Below, in pieces: positions 26,815-35,755 of a stretch of 43,577 bases of DNA (positions are counted from its first letter, which is position 1; every line of letters starts with the position of its first letter). Source of the DNA: JABDDM01 sp038240295 (GTDB taxonomy: Bacteria; Bacteroidota; Ignavibacteria; Palsa-1295); contig JBBSDW010000006.1 of assembly GCA_038240295.1 (NCBI GenBank), positions 1-43,577 on the forward strand, given 5' to 3'. Below the pieces are notes generated by a model, which was not told the DNA's origin, did no database searches, and saw nothing but the letters and a program-made list of their open reading frames with translations. A program made the position numbers and the translations under genes.

Positions 26815-27527
26815 ATCGGCGCGGTGATCCTTGCGCAGGATCAGGCAAGCGATTTGTCGGGACGATGCTGAAACAACTTGAACTGCTGAACGGCGAGCCG
26901 ATCTATCTGCATTCGCTAAAGACGGCACTCGGTTCAAGCGAAATCGATCGGGTTGTATTGGTCGTCCCTGTCTCTCATGCGGCGGCGTTTGCCAATGTAG
27001 AACAGCATAGTGGTTCAACTGGAAGACTAAGTGTTGTGATGGGAGGTGAGCATCGCCGCGATTCTGTCTTTCTCGGATTGCTCAAACTGCGCGATCTTGG
27101 AATGGATCACGCGATCGTCCACGATGCAGCACGACCGTATGTCACATCGGAGATCATCGAAATCACCATCGAGGCCATGATCGAAAGGGGCGCGGTGATC
27201 GTTGCGATCCCCGGTGTCGATACTATAACATCAGCGCGCGACGGAGTGGTCGATTCAACAAACCACAGAGAAAATCTCTGACGAGCACAAACGCCGCAAG
27301 CAGCAAATCTCGACATCCTCCTCGATACGTATCACTCTGCCATCAAATCGGATTTTCACGCAACCGACGAAGCCTCGATCTTGGAGCGCGCAGGCGTTGC
27401 AGTGCATGTGGCTATGGGCAGCGAAGCGAATGTGAAAATTACTTTTCTCAAGATTGGTATTCGTCGAGTGAGTCGTTTTTTCCTGCTACAGGAAGTGCTT
27501 AGGATCCAAAACACAACTGTTCAACTG
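26815..27527 (+). pseudogene. Second ispD copy, inactivated by a frameshift and a nonsense codon
   Basis: The translation aligns with the intact IspD 1.7 kb upstream: GAVILA, then a frameshift near 26836, GSGKRFVGTMLKQLELLNGEP, IYLHSLKTALGSSEIDRVVL, VVMGGEHRRDSVFLGLLKL, IVHDAARPYVTSEI, and NHRENL. Where the intact copy has LWRAQTPQ, this copy has a TGA at 27279-27281 (Trp codon lost), after which the frame continues with RAQTPQAANLDILL ... EANVKITF before drifting into unrelated sequence and ending at 27525-27527. The two copies are clearly diverged, so this is an old duplication or acquired paralog rather than a recent copy. It is separated from ispD by the glycosyltransferase. Confidence 0.85.
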
Positions 27528-28086
27528 TGACGGAAGCAGCAACGGTCGCGATGATGATTCCTCCAAGATTCAGACCTTGATCGACTGCCTCGAAACATAC
27601 AATAATCCAAGCAACCGCATCAGCGAAAATTGTGATGATGGTTTTAACAGCTTTCGAGACGGGAACCGGTGGGAATGCTACGCCATCTTTACCATATTGT
27701 GCGCTGCCCATAGCCACTCGTAGCCAACCCTGGAACACTTGTCCACTCGATAGAGGATCGTTAACGGCGGTCGTATATAGAGATTGGATAGAGTTGTAGA
27801 TGGCGAGCACATCGTCACTTACAGCTGACCAGTTTCCTGTTCCTGAATCGTAAAATCTCACGAACAAGTCGGCCTATGATTTAAGGGAGTTGCATTCCGT
27901 CGCGTTGATCTGGCCAATCGTGACCAACTGATCAGCAAAGAATTTCACGACCTCCGGCGACGTCAGGCCGTACCCCGACCCCATCGCATCTTGTGCATAT
28001 TTGTCCTTGAAATAGTTATGCCATGCACCGGCGTTTAAGTATGCGTCGGGATCAGCCATGCTTCCTGAGGGTTTAGGGTATGTCAT
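27499..28086 (-). pseudogene. Hypothetical gene split by an in-frame TAG
   Basis: From an ATG at 28086 the minus-strand frame encodes 70 residues (MTYPKPSGSMADPDAYLNAG to NATECNSLKS), meets TAG at 27874-27876, and continues in the same frame for a further ~125 codons (ADLFVRFYDSGTGNWSAVSD ... ) to TAA/TGA at 27499. The downstream half has a hydrophobic helix (AVKTIITIFADAVAWIIVCF) and a final helix (LGGIIIATVAASVTVEQL). I do not recognise a family. The unchanged frame suggests one ancestral gene of about 195 codons that acquired a nonsense mutation; two separate small genes cannot be excluded. Confidence 0.45.
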
Positions 28087-28478
28087 AATTTGATGGTTGG
28101 CGCATCTCTCTGGGAACGGACCTCAGGCATCGTTCCAGTGGTTAAGACTTCAGTCCGGTACTTGGCTCTGGACCGAGAATCGCGATCGCCGGGCCACGCG
28201 ATGCTATCCCTTGAATTCCTGCCTCGGTACTCTGACGGAAAGCTCAGCCCGTCAATTGGGCTTGGTGTTGGCTTCTATATCGCTCTAAGGGTTGCGCAAA
28301 CAAAATGATTCGGACGAGTGTGAGTGTTCAGCCATGCGCTTCACGAACGACTTTTTCTGCGAACAACACTCAAACTTCGACTGTTACCTTTCCGCAACAA
28401 CGAATGCCCGTAACGAATCGAGGTAAGTCTCGTAAAAGTGAGCAGTGCGTTGGTAGCAATTAATGTGATACGAACGCG
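28087..28478. other. Spacer upstream of plsY, no convincing gene
   Basis: About 390 bp separate the start of the broken minus-strand gene from plsY. Short frames here lack starts, homology or composition typical of the neighbours; one ends in a beta-barrel-like string (IGLGVGFYIALRVA), which may be a remnant but is too short to call. I saw no obvious hairpin or promoter. Confidence 0.5.
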
Positions 28479-29141
28479 ATGCTAAGTTTGATTTTGGTTG
28501 TCGTTCTTTCCTATCTGATCGGTTCGATCCCGTTCGGGATACTGGTCAGTAAGAATTTTGCGGGTTTTGATATCCGCACGAAGGGCTCTGGAAACATGGG
28601 CTCGACCAACGCGTTTCGCGTGCTCGGCTGGAAGCTCGGATTGCTCGTGCAGGTGCTTGATGTATCGAAAGGTGTCGGGGCCGTGCTGGTTGCCACCTAC
28701 CTGTTCAACGGACTTCCTTTCCATAATGCGACCCCCTTTGCGGATCTGACTGTCTTCCGCGTGATCGCCGGCGTAGCGGCCGTGATCGGACACGTCTATA
28801 CGTGCTTCGCCGGGTTCAAAGGAGGCAAGGGCATCAGCACCGCCGCTGGTATGCTCGTTGCAATCGCACCGATCGAAGTGGCCGTTGCCTTTGGTTTGTT
28901 CGTCGTCCTCGTTGTGTTCAGCGGATATATTTCTCTCGGCTCGATCGGAGCAGCCATCGCATTCCCGTTCACGATGTTCTTACGTGAGAATGCCTTTGGC
29001 GTTGACATCACGGGATATCACACGATGATCTTCTTTGCGATCGGACTTTCAGTCTTTCTGATCTATACGCACCGCTCGAATATTTGGCGGCTTGCGAACG
29101 GAGCCGAGAATCGCTTCGACAAGCTCAGGATCTTCCGCTAA
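28479..29141 (+). CDS. plsY: Glycerol-3-phosphate acyltransferase PlsY
   Basis: PlsY transfers the acyl group from acyl-phosphate to glycerol-3-phosphate, the first step of phospholipid synthesis, at the inner membrane. The 220-residue product has five or more hydrophobic helices and all three signature loops: SIPFGILVSK with KGSGNMGSTNAFRVLG, GHVYTCFAGFKGGKGISTA, and the C-terminal IYTHRSNIWRL. It is followed after 36 bp by gpsA, which supplies its substrate glycerol-3-phosphate, so the pair forms a functional unit. Confidence 0.96.
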   Translation: MLSLILVVVLSYLIGSIPFGILVSKNFAGFDIRTKGSGNMGSTNAFRVLGWKLGLLVQVLDVSKGVGAVLVATYLFNGLPFHNATPFADLTVFRVIAGVAAVIGHVYTCFAGFKGGKGISTAAGMLVAIAPIEVAVAFGLFVVLVVFSGYISLGSIGAAIAFPFTMFLRENAFGVDITGYHTMIFFAIGLSVFLIYTHRSNIWRLANGAENRFDKLRIFR

Positions 29142-29177
29142 CGGTTTTCGTCAACATCTTTTTGTAGCACCACACGA

Positions 29178-30173
29178 ATGCGCATTGCGGTGATCGGTGC
29201 TGGTGGTTGGGGGACGACGCTCGCGGAGGTTTATGCGGAACGAGCTCATGATGTTACCTTGTGGGCTCGTTCGCAGGAGAGGGCGGAAGAAATCTCCAGA
29301 CTTCGCGAGAATCCAACGTATCTTCCTGGCATTCGTCTTCATCCTTCGTTAGCGGTTACGCACTCGGCTGACGAACTTGCCCAACAAGAGCTTTATCTTT
29401 TTGCGCTCCCGGCCCAGGCGACTCGCGAAGTTGCTTCGCAGCTTGATCCTCATCTTTCAAAGAACGCCGTTTTTGTTAGCGCCAGTAAGGGCATCGAGCG
29501 CGGCTCGCTTTCTCGCGTAACAGAAGTGATCTCATCGGCGCTCCACGTCGATCCCTCGCGCGTTTTATCGCTGTCGGGGCCAAGTCACGCTGAAGAAGTC
29601 GCACGGAAGATCCCGACTGCCGTTGTGATCGCCGGCCACGATCATGCCCTAACCCGCGAAGTTCAAATCGCTACATCACTTCCAACGTTTCGCGTTTATT
29701 CAAGCTCGGACGTAATCGGAGTAGAACTGGCCGGAGCATTGAAGAATGTCATCGCGATCTGTGCCGGGATCATTGATGGAGTGGGGTATGGCGATAATAC
29801 GAAGGCGGCCTTGATCACTCGTGGTCTCGCGGAAATGAGAAGGCTGGGAATCGCGCTCGGCGCTGAGGAGCACACATTTGCAGGACTTGCCGGTCTTGGC
29901 GACTTAGTAGTGACATGCGAAAGCCAGCATTCTCGCAATCGATTTGTGGGACAGGAGATCGGACGCGGTAGGAAGCTTGCCGAGATCACATCCAAGATGA
30001 ACATGATCGCCGAGGGAGTTGCAACAACAGAATCCGGACGCGCATTAGCCGAAAAGCATCACATCGAAATGCCCATCATCGAGGAGACGTTTCATGTTCT
30101 CTTCGCGGGCAAAGATCCTCGAACTGCCACGATGGACCTCATGACGCGCGACCCTAAGAACGAGCGGTGGTAG
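29178..30173 (+). CDS. gpsA: NAD(P)H-dependent glycerol-3-phosphate dehydrogenase
   Basis: GpsA reduces dihydroxyacetone phosphate to glycerol-3-phosphate for phospholipid synthesis. The 331-residue product starts with the Rossmann motif IGAGGWGTTLA, has SASKGIERGS, LSGPSHAEEVA, the conserved ELAGALKNVIAI with the catalytic lysine, GYGDNTKAALITRG, AGLGDLVVTC and SRNRFVGQEIG. Length and order agree with the family. It lies 36 bp downstream of plsY. Confidence 0.97.
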   Translation: MRIAVIGAGGWGTTLAEVYAERAHDVTLWARSQERAEEISRLRENPTYLPGIRLHPSLAVTHSADELAQQELYLFALPAQATREVASQLDPHLSKNAVFVSASKGIERGSLSRVTEVISSALHVDPSRVLSLSGPSHAEEVARKIPTAVVIAGHDHALTREVQIATSLPTFRVYSSSDVIGVELAGALKNVIAICAGIIDGVGYGDNTKAALITRGLAEMRRLGIALGAEEHTFAGLAGLGDLVVTCESQHSRNRFVGQEIGRGRKLAEITSKMNMIAEGVATTESGRALAEKHHIEMPIIEETFHVLFAGKDPRTATMDLMTRDPKNERW

Positions 30174-30368
30174 ATTCTAGCGGAAAACACTCACAGAGAA
30201 ACGCGCGAGCGGATCGTGGTGGAACATTAGGATGGAAGCGAACAAGAAATACGCAGGATCGATGAAATCCGAACGATAGGTTGCTTTAAGGAATTGTTTT
30301 CAGTCTGCATGGTTCCTGTAGGCATCTGTTCTTCGCACGTGTCTTCAAACTAAATGTAAAAAATCCTA

Positions 30369-30777
30369 TTGAAACGAATCTTCTTATTCTTCGCGATCTT
30401 GTTGCTTTGTACAAGTGCGGTAAATGTTCGGGCTCAGACACCGTGTTTGACCGTTAGCACCTATACGGGGGCAAACATACTCAATTGTTGTGACGGACCA
30501 ATCTTCGGGCTGCTGCATCAGTCAAATTGTCTTGAGCTCGCCACCGAATACTTTGAACGCAGCGTGTGGGTTAGTTCAAGTTCCAACTCATCCAACTTGG
30601 AATGGAACAACCTCCGGCCCGAACGTGATTCTGGCTCCTGCTTTCATGTCACCTTGTTTGTCAACGGGCCAGGATCTGATCATTCGATTGTGCGGTGCGA
30701 AGTCAGGTGATACCGTTACTTTCACTTACACGTGTTCCGGTGGTGGCGGCGGATCGGGAAGCTTTGTTATACCCTGA
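30369..30777 (+). pseudogene. Secreted Cys-rich protein gene with a frameshift
   Basis: A TTG start gives a clear signal peptide (MKRIFLFFAILLLCTSAVNV, cleavage near VRAQ) and CLTVSTYTGANILNCCDGPI. After about 50 residues this frame becomes atypical, while the +1 frame from ~30520 carries a coherent continuation (NAACGLVQVPTHPTWNGTT, LCGAKSGDTVTFTYTC, GGGGGSGSFVIP) and ends at 30775-30777. A single frameshift between 30520 and 30560 would restore one protein of ~135 residues. The stop overlaps the ATG of the next frame (TGATG), suggesting ancestral translational coupling. No family is recognised. Confidence 0.55.
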
Positions 30778-31466
30778 TGTTCAAAGGATCAATTCTATTT
30801 GAGAAGCCCTCGGGAGCGGCAACCGTCCTTGGGGGCCTAATTTTATCGATGATTTTTTTTCAGCCGTGTGCCATTGTGTATGCGCAATGGCGTTTGTCGC
30901 ACACTTCCCCTCCCGCTGTTCTTACATTTTCTGACTCCGCAAATGGCTTGATGATTGGGATCGAGGGCGCATGTTTTATCACGAACGACGCTGGTCATTC
31001 TTGGGACAGTCTCCTAAATCTCGATGCATCCTTTGGCGCTGAGCGATCGCAGTTCTTTTATTCGCGCGCTCCTGGTCAGGGTGATGATGCAACCCGTGAC
31101 AGCGATATCTTCATCAGCGGAGATTCGTTATTTGGAGGTGTTCCCTTCCCGGTTGTTTACAGGCTTTGGGGCCAAAAAATGTTTGACTCGTTATACGGCT
31201 TCCGCTTCGTTGAAATAATGGGCGGCAGCGCGCAAGCAATATCAGCTCAAAGCGGGCGAGAAGCTAAGCGACTTCCTCTTCGAAGACTATTTGCCGCCCA
31301 ACAACAGCTTTTACGTGACGAAGAAAGGCCTGGGCTTTGTCTACAGTCCCTACGAAGTCGCATCGTTCGCAGCCGGCATTCTCGATGTTTATATCCCGTT
31401 TTCGGCGCTAAAGGGCAAATTAGCGCCCTGGTTCGTGAGGCGGATGGGACTTTGAAAGGAGCTTGA
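30777..31466 (+). pseudogene. Chimeric remnant: exported Asp-box protein fragment joined to a DUF3298 (RsiV-like) C-terminal fragment
   Basis: From the ATG at 30777 the frame gives a signal-anchor (ATVLGGLILSMIFFQPCAIVYAQ) and one Asp-box repeat (ITNDAGHSWDSLL), as in the start of a beta-propeller. Around 31210 this frame loses coherence. In the +1 frame, 31219-31455, the translation is LKAGEKLSDFLFEDYLPPNN, then KKGLGFVYSPYEVASFAAGI and LDVYIPFSALKGKL, which matches the C-terminus of DUF3298/RsiV-type proteins. So 3' sequence of one gene has been fused out of frame to the 5' part of another. Neither domain is complete. Confidence 0.55.
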
Positions 31467-31677
31467 TAGTCGTATAAGGGGCTTTGCGTGATCAAAAAAC
31501 GTCGCGAAATCTGGAGAACCAATTTCGCCCAGATATGTTCTATAGTCACATTCATGCTTTCAGTTTTGTGTTTTCGAGGTTTTTTGGTTTGCATCTCCAG
31601 TTTCTGGCTATCTCACCATCTTCCCCATTACCATACGAGAAGCGTAACGTATCCTATTCTCATTTCGAATCTCTAAG
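31467..31677 (+). promoter_or_regulatory. Spacer/5' untranslated region of the RRM gene
   Basis: This 210-bp stretch is AT-rich and T-rich compared with the genes and carries no gene. Long leaders before RNA-binding protein genes often control them in response to cold, and RNA motifs upstream of RRM genes are known in Chlorobi; I could not identify a defined motif here by eye. Confidence 0.25.
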
Positions 31678-32052
31678 ATGACAAAGATCTATATTGGCGG
31701 CCTTCCGTACCAGACGGACGAAGACCAGTTAACACAAATGTTTTCGACCTACGGTGAAGTTGCAAGCGCCAAAGTTATCACCGACCGTGACACCGGCCGC
31801 AGCAAAGGCTTCGGTTTCGTGGAAATGTCGGATGATGCAGCCGCGAAGAAGGCGATCGCAGAACTGCATGAAGCAGAGCTCGGCGGCCGTACGATCACGG
31901 TGAACGAAGCACGCCCGATGGAGCAGCGCTCCGGTGGCGGCGGCGGTTATGGCGGCGGCGGTGGCCGTGGCGGTTCAGGCGGCGGCTATGGCGGCGGCGG
32001 CGGTGGACGCGGCGGTTCAGGCGGCGGTGGCGGCGGCGGAAAGCGCTGGTAA
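31678..32052 (+). CDS. RRM RNA-binding protein with Gly-rich tail
   Basis: The 124-residue protein has one RNA recognition motif in residues 1-80 with both RNP sequences: RNP2 KIYIGGLPY and RNP1 KGFGFVEM, whose aromatic residues stack on RNA bases. Residues 84-124 are a low-complexity tail of Gly with Arg, Ser and Tyr (GGGRGGSGGGYGG), as in cyanobacterial and Bacteroidota Rbp proteins linked to cold response and RNA chaperoning. A strong terminator follows, so it is monocistronic. Confidence 0.95.
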   Translation: MTKIYIGGLPYQTDEDQLTQMFSTYGEVASAKVITDRDTGRSKGFGFVEMSDDAAAKKAIAELHEAELGGRTITVNEARPMEQRSGGGGGYGGGGGRGGSGGGYGGGGGGRGGSGGGGGGGKRW

Positions 32053-32100
32053 GCTCACCAGTGGTGCTAAGCCACAATCCAAAGTGTTCGCACTTTCAAC

Positions 32101-32133
32101 AAGCGAGGCAGAATTTCTGCCTCGCTTTTTTTG
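32101..32133 (+). terminator. Rho-independent terminator of the RRM gene
   Basis: AAGCGAGGCAGAA pairs with TTCTGCCTCGCTT as a near-perfect hairpin with a minimal loop, followed by TTTTTTG. It starts 49 bp after the stop codon. Confidence 0.93.
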
Positions 32134-32224
32134 TGCCTCAGCAACGTACCAGATTTAATCCCCCGCGAATGATCAATGAGCTGAAACAGGATCGATCGTA
32201 AGTTTGCCGGACGATTTGAACGAC

Positions 32225-32884
32225 ATGGCTCAAAGATCTTTTAAGGCAAAACTCAAACACGAAGGCTCGGCACTTGGATGGAAGATCGTCGATGTTCCGT
32301 TCGATGTGAAGAAGGCATTTGGGACTGCGAGTCGGGTGCCGGTGAAGGGTGAAGTCAATGGATTCGCGTTTCGCACTTCGCTTTTTCCGCGAAAGTCGGG
32401 ACAGCATTTCCTGATGCTGAACAAAGCCATGCAGAAAGGTGCGGGCGTTAAGGAGATCGGCGACTTGGTTCATGTCACGATCGATATTGACGAAAAAGAA
32501 CGCGTTGTCGAAGTCCCCGAACAACTTTCAGAAGCGCTCGAATCGGAGGAAGGCCTTCGTGAATTTTTTGATTCGTTCAATCACTCCACCCGCAAGTGGA
32601 TATCGGATAGTGTTCTCCAGCCAAAAAGTGAAGCCGCCAGGTCTCGTCGTGCCGAGCAAATGGCCGCGTTCATGCTCGAAATGAAAGATGGCCTCGAACA
32701 AACCCCGCCGATCCTTGTCCAACTTTTTCAGCACAACCAAGCTGCCAAACAGGCCTGGAAATCAATGCCCGAAAGTCACCGTAAGCGGCATCTGTTCCGA
32801 ATATTCAATACCACGAATCCCGTCATGCGCCAGAAGCGCGCCGAGAAAGCAGTCGAGATGATGGTGGAGAAGGGAGATCGGTGA
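32225..32884 (+). CDS. DUF1905 / YdeI-OmdA-like protein
   Basis: The 219-residue protein has two parts. Residues 1-95 match DUF1905 (FKAKLKHEGSALGWKIVDVP ... FRTSLFPRKSGQHFLMLNK ... GDLVHVTIDID), a small beta barrel. Residues 115-160 match the YdeI/OmdA domain (EGLREFFDSFNHSTRKWISD), found in proteins linked to bacteriocin protection or membrane stress. The remaining tail is helical and appears to contain another copy of a similar helical pattern (AAKQAWKSMPESHRKRHLF). The ATG at 32225 is preferred to a TTG 21 bp upstream. Function of such proteins is poorly known. Confidence 0.75.
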   Translation: MAQRSFKAKLKHEGSALGWKIVDVPFDVKKAFGTASRVPVKGEVNGFAFRTSLFPRKSGQHFLMLNKAMQKGAGVKEIGDLVHVTIDIDEKERVVEVPEQLSEALESEEGLREFFDSFNHSTRKWISDSVLQPKSEAARSRRAEQMAAFMLEMKDGLEQTPPILVQLFQHNQAAKQAWKSMPESHRKRHLFRIFNTTNPVMRQKRAEKAVEMMVEKGDR

Positions 32885-32943
32885 CACTATATATATCACT
32901 TTAGGCATCAGTAGTACCCCAATTCTCGTAAGTGTAAAGTGCC

Positions 32944-33014
32944 CGAAGAATCTTACCTTTCATTTGCCTCGGAGTTGAATGATGGGTAAGATTCTTCGCC
33001 GGGTTCAGAATGAC
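32944..33014. repeat. Dispersed inverted repeat (CGAAGAATCTTACC / GGTAAGATTCTTCG)
   Basis: Two 14-bp arms (32944-32957 and 32985-32998) are perfect reverse complements around 27 bp, and the right arm continues CCGGGTTCAGAATGAC. A closely related right arm occurs at 42168-42197. The element lies between two convergent genes. Confidence 0.75.
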
Positions 33015-33052
33015 CAGTTTAGGATGAATTTGCGATGGAATGCTCGCAACGC

Positions 33053-34642
33053 CTACGCCTCTGTTGTTCGTTCGAGTTTTAGCTTTTTCAAAAGCTCCTC
33101 GGCGTTGGGCAATTCTTTGGCCTGCAAGCCGAAGAGTACGTCGTCGACATATTCTTCACTTCGCATTCCTACGAGGACGGTTGAAACGCCGGGGATGCTG
33201 CGCGTGATGAGGAGCGCTTTTTGCGAGAGGGATAGACCTTCGTATTCATCCGGCATGAGTTGATCGAGCAGATCGTGCAAGGCCTCGGAGCGTTTGCTTG
33301 CTTCGGAGGTGTAAAAATTCGTGATATGCTCGAGGACTTCGTCAGCGGTCTCTGCGTAGGTCGTTAGAAAATCGAAAACCTGTTTGTTTGTTTTCGAAAT
33401 GGGACGCAGGAGATCGAAGCTATACTGAATCCGAGGCGCGAGCACCGTTTGTGATACGTCTTTCCACTCTTCGTACGAATTGAGTTTGTTCCAATTGCCA
33501 TCGAGCGATTTGCCGAGCCCGAGCAACTGCCTGACTGCATCGTATGCTTGTGGATTCATCGCAAGCTCCTTCAGCAGGCCATTCTTGAATTCTTCTTCCT
33601 GAAGCGATAGATCGTGGACCATCTCGTCGACATCCTCGACCGGCGGAAATTCGCGTTCGGGAAAATCTGCGAGACGAAAAAGCGTGCCACGCCAGAGGGC
33701 ATTGAGCGGGCGGTTGACGAGGACACCAATTCCATGTTCGCGCGCGAACTCGATCACACTTTTTGCTCCGCGATTCTGGTTGTGCTCGCTTACGCCACCG
33801 GTTTCCAGAAGATTAAGCGGAAGCTGGATGGCCGCAAAATGATGTGACTCCCCCGACTTGGACGCGATCTCCTCGGCGCTTCGAAGCGCTTGTTCGAGCG
33901 AGGTCCTGTCTGCGCTGCCTTCCGGCTTCGGGAATGTGTTCGAGCTGATGCCATAATATTGAATTCGGCCGGCCTCGACTTCAGATTCGAGATACTCGAA
34001 AGCATTCTCGATGCGACGTTCGTATTCCGAGCGAGCTTCCTCTTCCGGCACATCCTCTTTTATCGCCCACTGGATGTAGTATTCTGGATTGTGGAGCAGA
34101 TAGATATCGAGCGTCGCGAGTTGCAGACGTTCGAGCGAGCGGGTGATCTGGTCTTTGAGAAAATCGGGATGGATCGAATGCCAGAGGTCGTTGGCGTAGC
34201 GCGTAAGTTCGTTTAGCTCCGAACCGGGCGTAAGGTCGGCATCGTCGGCTTCAGCAGCAGCGTGTAAGCGCCGGTAGTTCTCGCCCTGGATGTAGCCGCC
34301 TTTGCTAACGATGATGACCTCATCGCGCTTGATCACATTTAATTCGACCATCGACTGCAGCACCTCGCCGATCAGTTTTTCGCTGTTGCCGTCGGCATAA
34401 TTCGCGCTCGTATCGATCACATTGACCCCGCGCCGAAGAGCAGCCGCAAGCGCCGAGCGGTGTGTCGCGACCCGGTGATCGACGCGGTAGGTACCGAATC
34501 CTACAACGCTGCAGTAAAGTGACGTGCCGCCCAGCTGACGAAAATTCTCGGTAAGCTCCGGAAAGCGCTGGCGGTAACGATCGGTGCCTTCTGCAGACGC
34601 GTGGCCGACGATAGGGGAGATGGTGGTTTCGTTATTATTCAT
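33053..34642 (-). CDS. Aldo/keto reductase family protein
   Basis: The 529-residue protein has an aldo/keto reductase barrel in roughly residues 40-330: VVGFGTYRVD, VNVIDTSANYADGNSEKLIGE (with the catalytic Asp-Tyr pair), VIIVSKGGYIQ (catalytic Lys), LDIYLLHNPEYY, and GRIQYYGISSNTF. The usual family length is 300-350; here the barrel is longer, with a C-terminal helical extension and a final LITRSIPGVSTVLVGMRSEEYVDD typical of NADP-binding AKRs. Substrate unknown. The ATG at 34642 is favoured; a frame start at 34660 is also possible. Confidence 0.88.
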   Translation of the reverse strand: MNNNETTISPIVGHASAEGTDRYRQRFPELTENFRQLGGTSLYCSVVGFGTYRVDHRVATHRSALAAALRRGVNVIDTSANYADGNSEKLIGEVLQSMVELNVIKRDEVIIVSKGGYIQGENYRRLHAAAEADDADLTPGSELNELTRYANDLWHSIHPDFLKDQITRSLERLQLATLDIYLLHNPEYYIQWAIKEDVPEEEARSEYERRIENAFEYLESEVEAGRIQYYGISSNTFPKPEGSADRTSLEQALRSAEEIASKSGESHHFAAIQLPLNLLETGGVSEHNQNRGAKSVIEFAREHGIGVLVNRPLNALWRGTLFRLADFPEREFPPVEDVDEMVHDLSLQEEEFKNGLLKELAMNPQAYDAVRQLLGLGKSLDGNWNKLNSYEEWKDVSQTVLAPRIQYSFDLLRPISKTNKQVFDFLTTYAETADEVLEHITNFYTSEASKRSEALHDLLDQLMPDEYEGLSLSQKALLITRSIPGVSTVLVGMRSEEYVDDVLFGLQAKELPNAEELLKKLKLERTTEA

Positions 34643-34749
34643 GAGGGCGCTTAACAGCATCGGGGGCTTGTTGGTTGTGGCGATGGTGCGATTCCCAAGG
34701 GGATATGCGGGCGGAACGAAGCTCGTTCGCTGAGGTTTTCAGAATACCT

Positions 34750-35247
34750 ATGACTGAAGCACCGGAGCAAGAGTTGATTCGAGACGTGGCAAGGCTTGTC
34801 AGGAGAACATGGCCTACTCGCCTGAACGATAAAGAAACATTTACAGAAGATCAACTGATCGAGGTCTGGAGCCTCGGTAGAAATGATTTTCTGCGTCAAT
34901 TCAACGATACACTAAAACGGGTGCTCGAAGAGAACATCCGCTCGGTCGTTTCCGTCAGAGATGAACTGGTTGGCTTTATGAGAGGTCGCGGTTTCGATGC
35001 TCAACGAGCCTATTTGAACGTAGAAAGTTACGATTCACTGAAGATACTCTTCACAGTTCCTCTTCAGAACTATTGCTCCGAAGGCTTTCTCGCTGTCCTT
35101 CGAGAGTCGGCTAAAGAAGAAGCACGCGTCAGGAGAGAACGAACGCTTGATCTCTCGATCGAATATATGTCAGAGTCGGGCGATATCGACGAAGAAGCGC
35201 TACTTTCCGATGGATATGTCTGGCCCCAATTCCTTTTCGCAGCGTAA
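34750..35247 (+). CDS. Hypothetical protein, partner of HEPN-like protein
   Basis: The 165-residue protein is mixed alpha/beta with a charged centre (KEEARVRRERTLDL) and the final stretch IEYMSESGDIDEEALLSDGY. I see no known catalytic motif. It is followed by, and overlaps by 38 bp, a small HEPN-like gene in another frame; overlapping small pairs of this kind are often toxin-antitoxin or defence modules, with this protein as the possible antitoxin or sensor. The ATG at 34750 is the first after the divergent aldo/keto reductase. Assignment to a family is not possible by eye. Confidence 0.55.
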   Translation: MTEAPEQELIRDVARLVRRTWPTRLNDKETFTEDQLIEVWSLGRNDFLRQFNDTLKRVLEENIRSVVSVRDELVGFMRGRGFDAQRAYLNVESYDSLKILFTVPLQNYCSEGFLAVLRESAKEEARVRRERTLDLSIEYMSESGDIDEEALLSDGYVWPQFLFAA

Positions 35248-35614
35248 CCACGCTCTACACAACGAAGAAGTTTGCGAATTACTTTCGAGCGAGCCCAAGT
35301 TCAATGAGTGGGTTGTAACATCCGCCTTTTACGCTGCGCTGCATTTTGTCCAGTCAAAGGTTTTTCCAATCCATGATGGCAAAGCAGTTTATAAGAATGT
35401 CAGTAGCTATTGTTTGGGCCTCAAGCAGCGCAACCGCATGTCGAAACATAAGGCAACACTCGCGATCTGTCAGACCGAGTTGCCTGATATTGCGGCGGAA
35501 TATCAGTGGCTTTTGAGCGCCAGTATGACGGCTCGATATCAACGTTACCATATCAGAGATGAAGTAGCCGCCACCGCACGCAAATATTTGTTAGCTGTGA
35601 AGGCTGCTTGCTGA
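35210..35614 (+). CDS. HEPN-like domain protein (possible RNase toxin)
   Basis: The 134-residue protein is all-helical and resembles HEPN domains: a first helix pair with HNEEVCELLSSEPKFNEWVVTSAFYAALHFVQSK and, near the end, SMTARYQRYHIRDEVAATARKYLL. Residues Arg109 and His114 fit the R-x4-H catalytic motif of HEPN RNases. In toxin-antitoxin and defence modules such proteins cleave RNA. The start could be 35210 or the ATG at 35216; both overlap the preceding gene. Function is inferred from fold and context only. Confidence 0.6.
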   Translation: MDMSGPNSFSQRNHALHNEEVCELLSSEPKFNEWVVTSAFYAALHFVQSKVFPIHDGKAVYKNVSSYCLGLKQRNRMSKHKATLAICQTELPDIAAEYQWLLSASMTARYQRYHIRDEVAATARKYLLAVKAAC

Positions 35615-35721
35615 GTCTGAAAAAAAGGGGGAAGATTCCCTTGAGTGCGTGGCAGGGTGGGAGCCAGTGGGTCCTTTTCGAAAGATTTATCCTACTTTCT
35701 TAAGATATTTTCATTTTGGGC

Positions 35722-35748
35722 TTGACTTCGCCTGATTAATTTTATATT
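35722..35748 (+). promoter_or_regulatory. Candidate promoter of the 6S-like RNA
   Basis: TTGACT (35722-35727) and TATATT (35743-35748) are separated by 15 bp in a very AT-rich stretch. A start of transcription 7-8 bases further would fall at about 35756, just before the 5' arm of the outer helix of the candidate RNA. Confidence 0.5.
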
Positions 35749-35755
35749 TTGCAAG

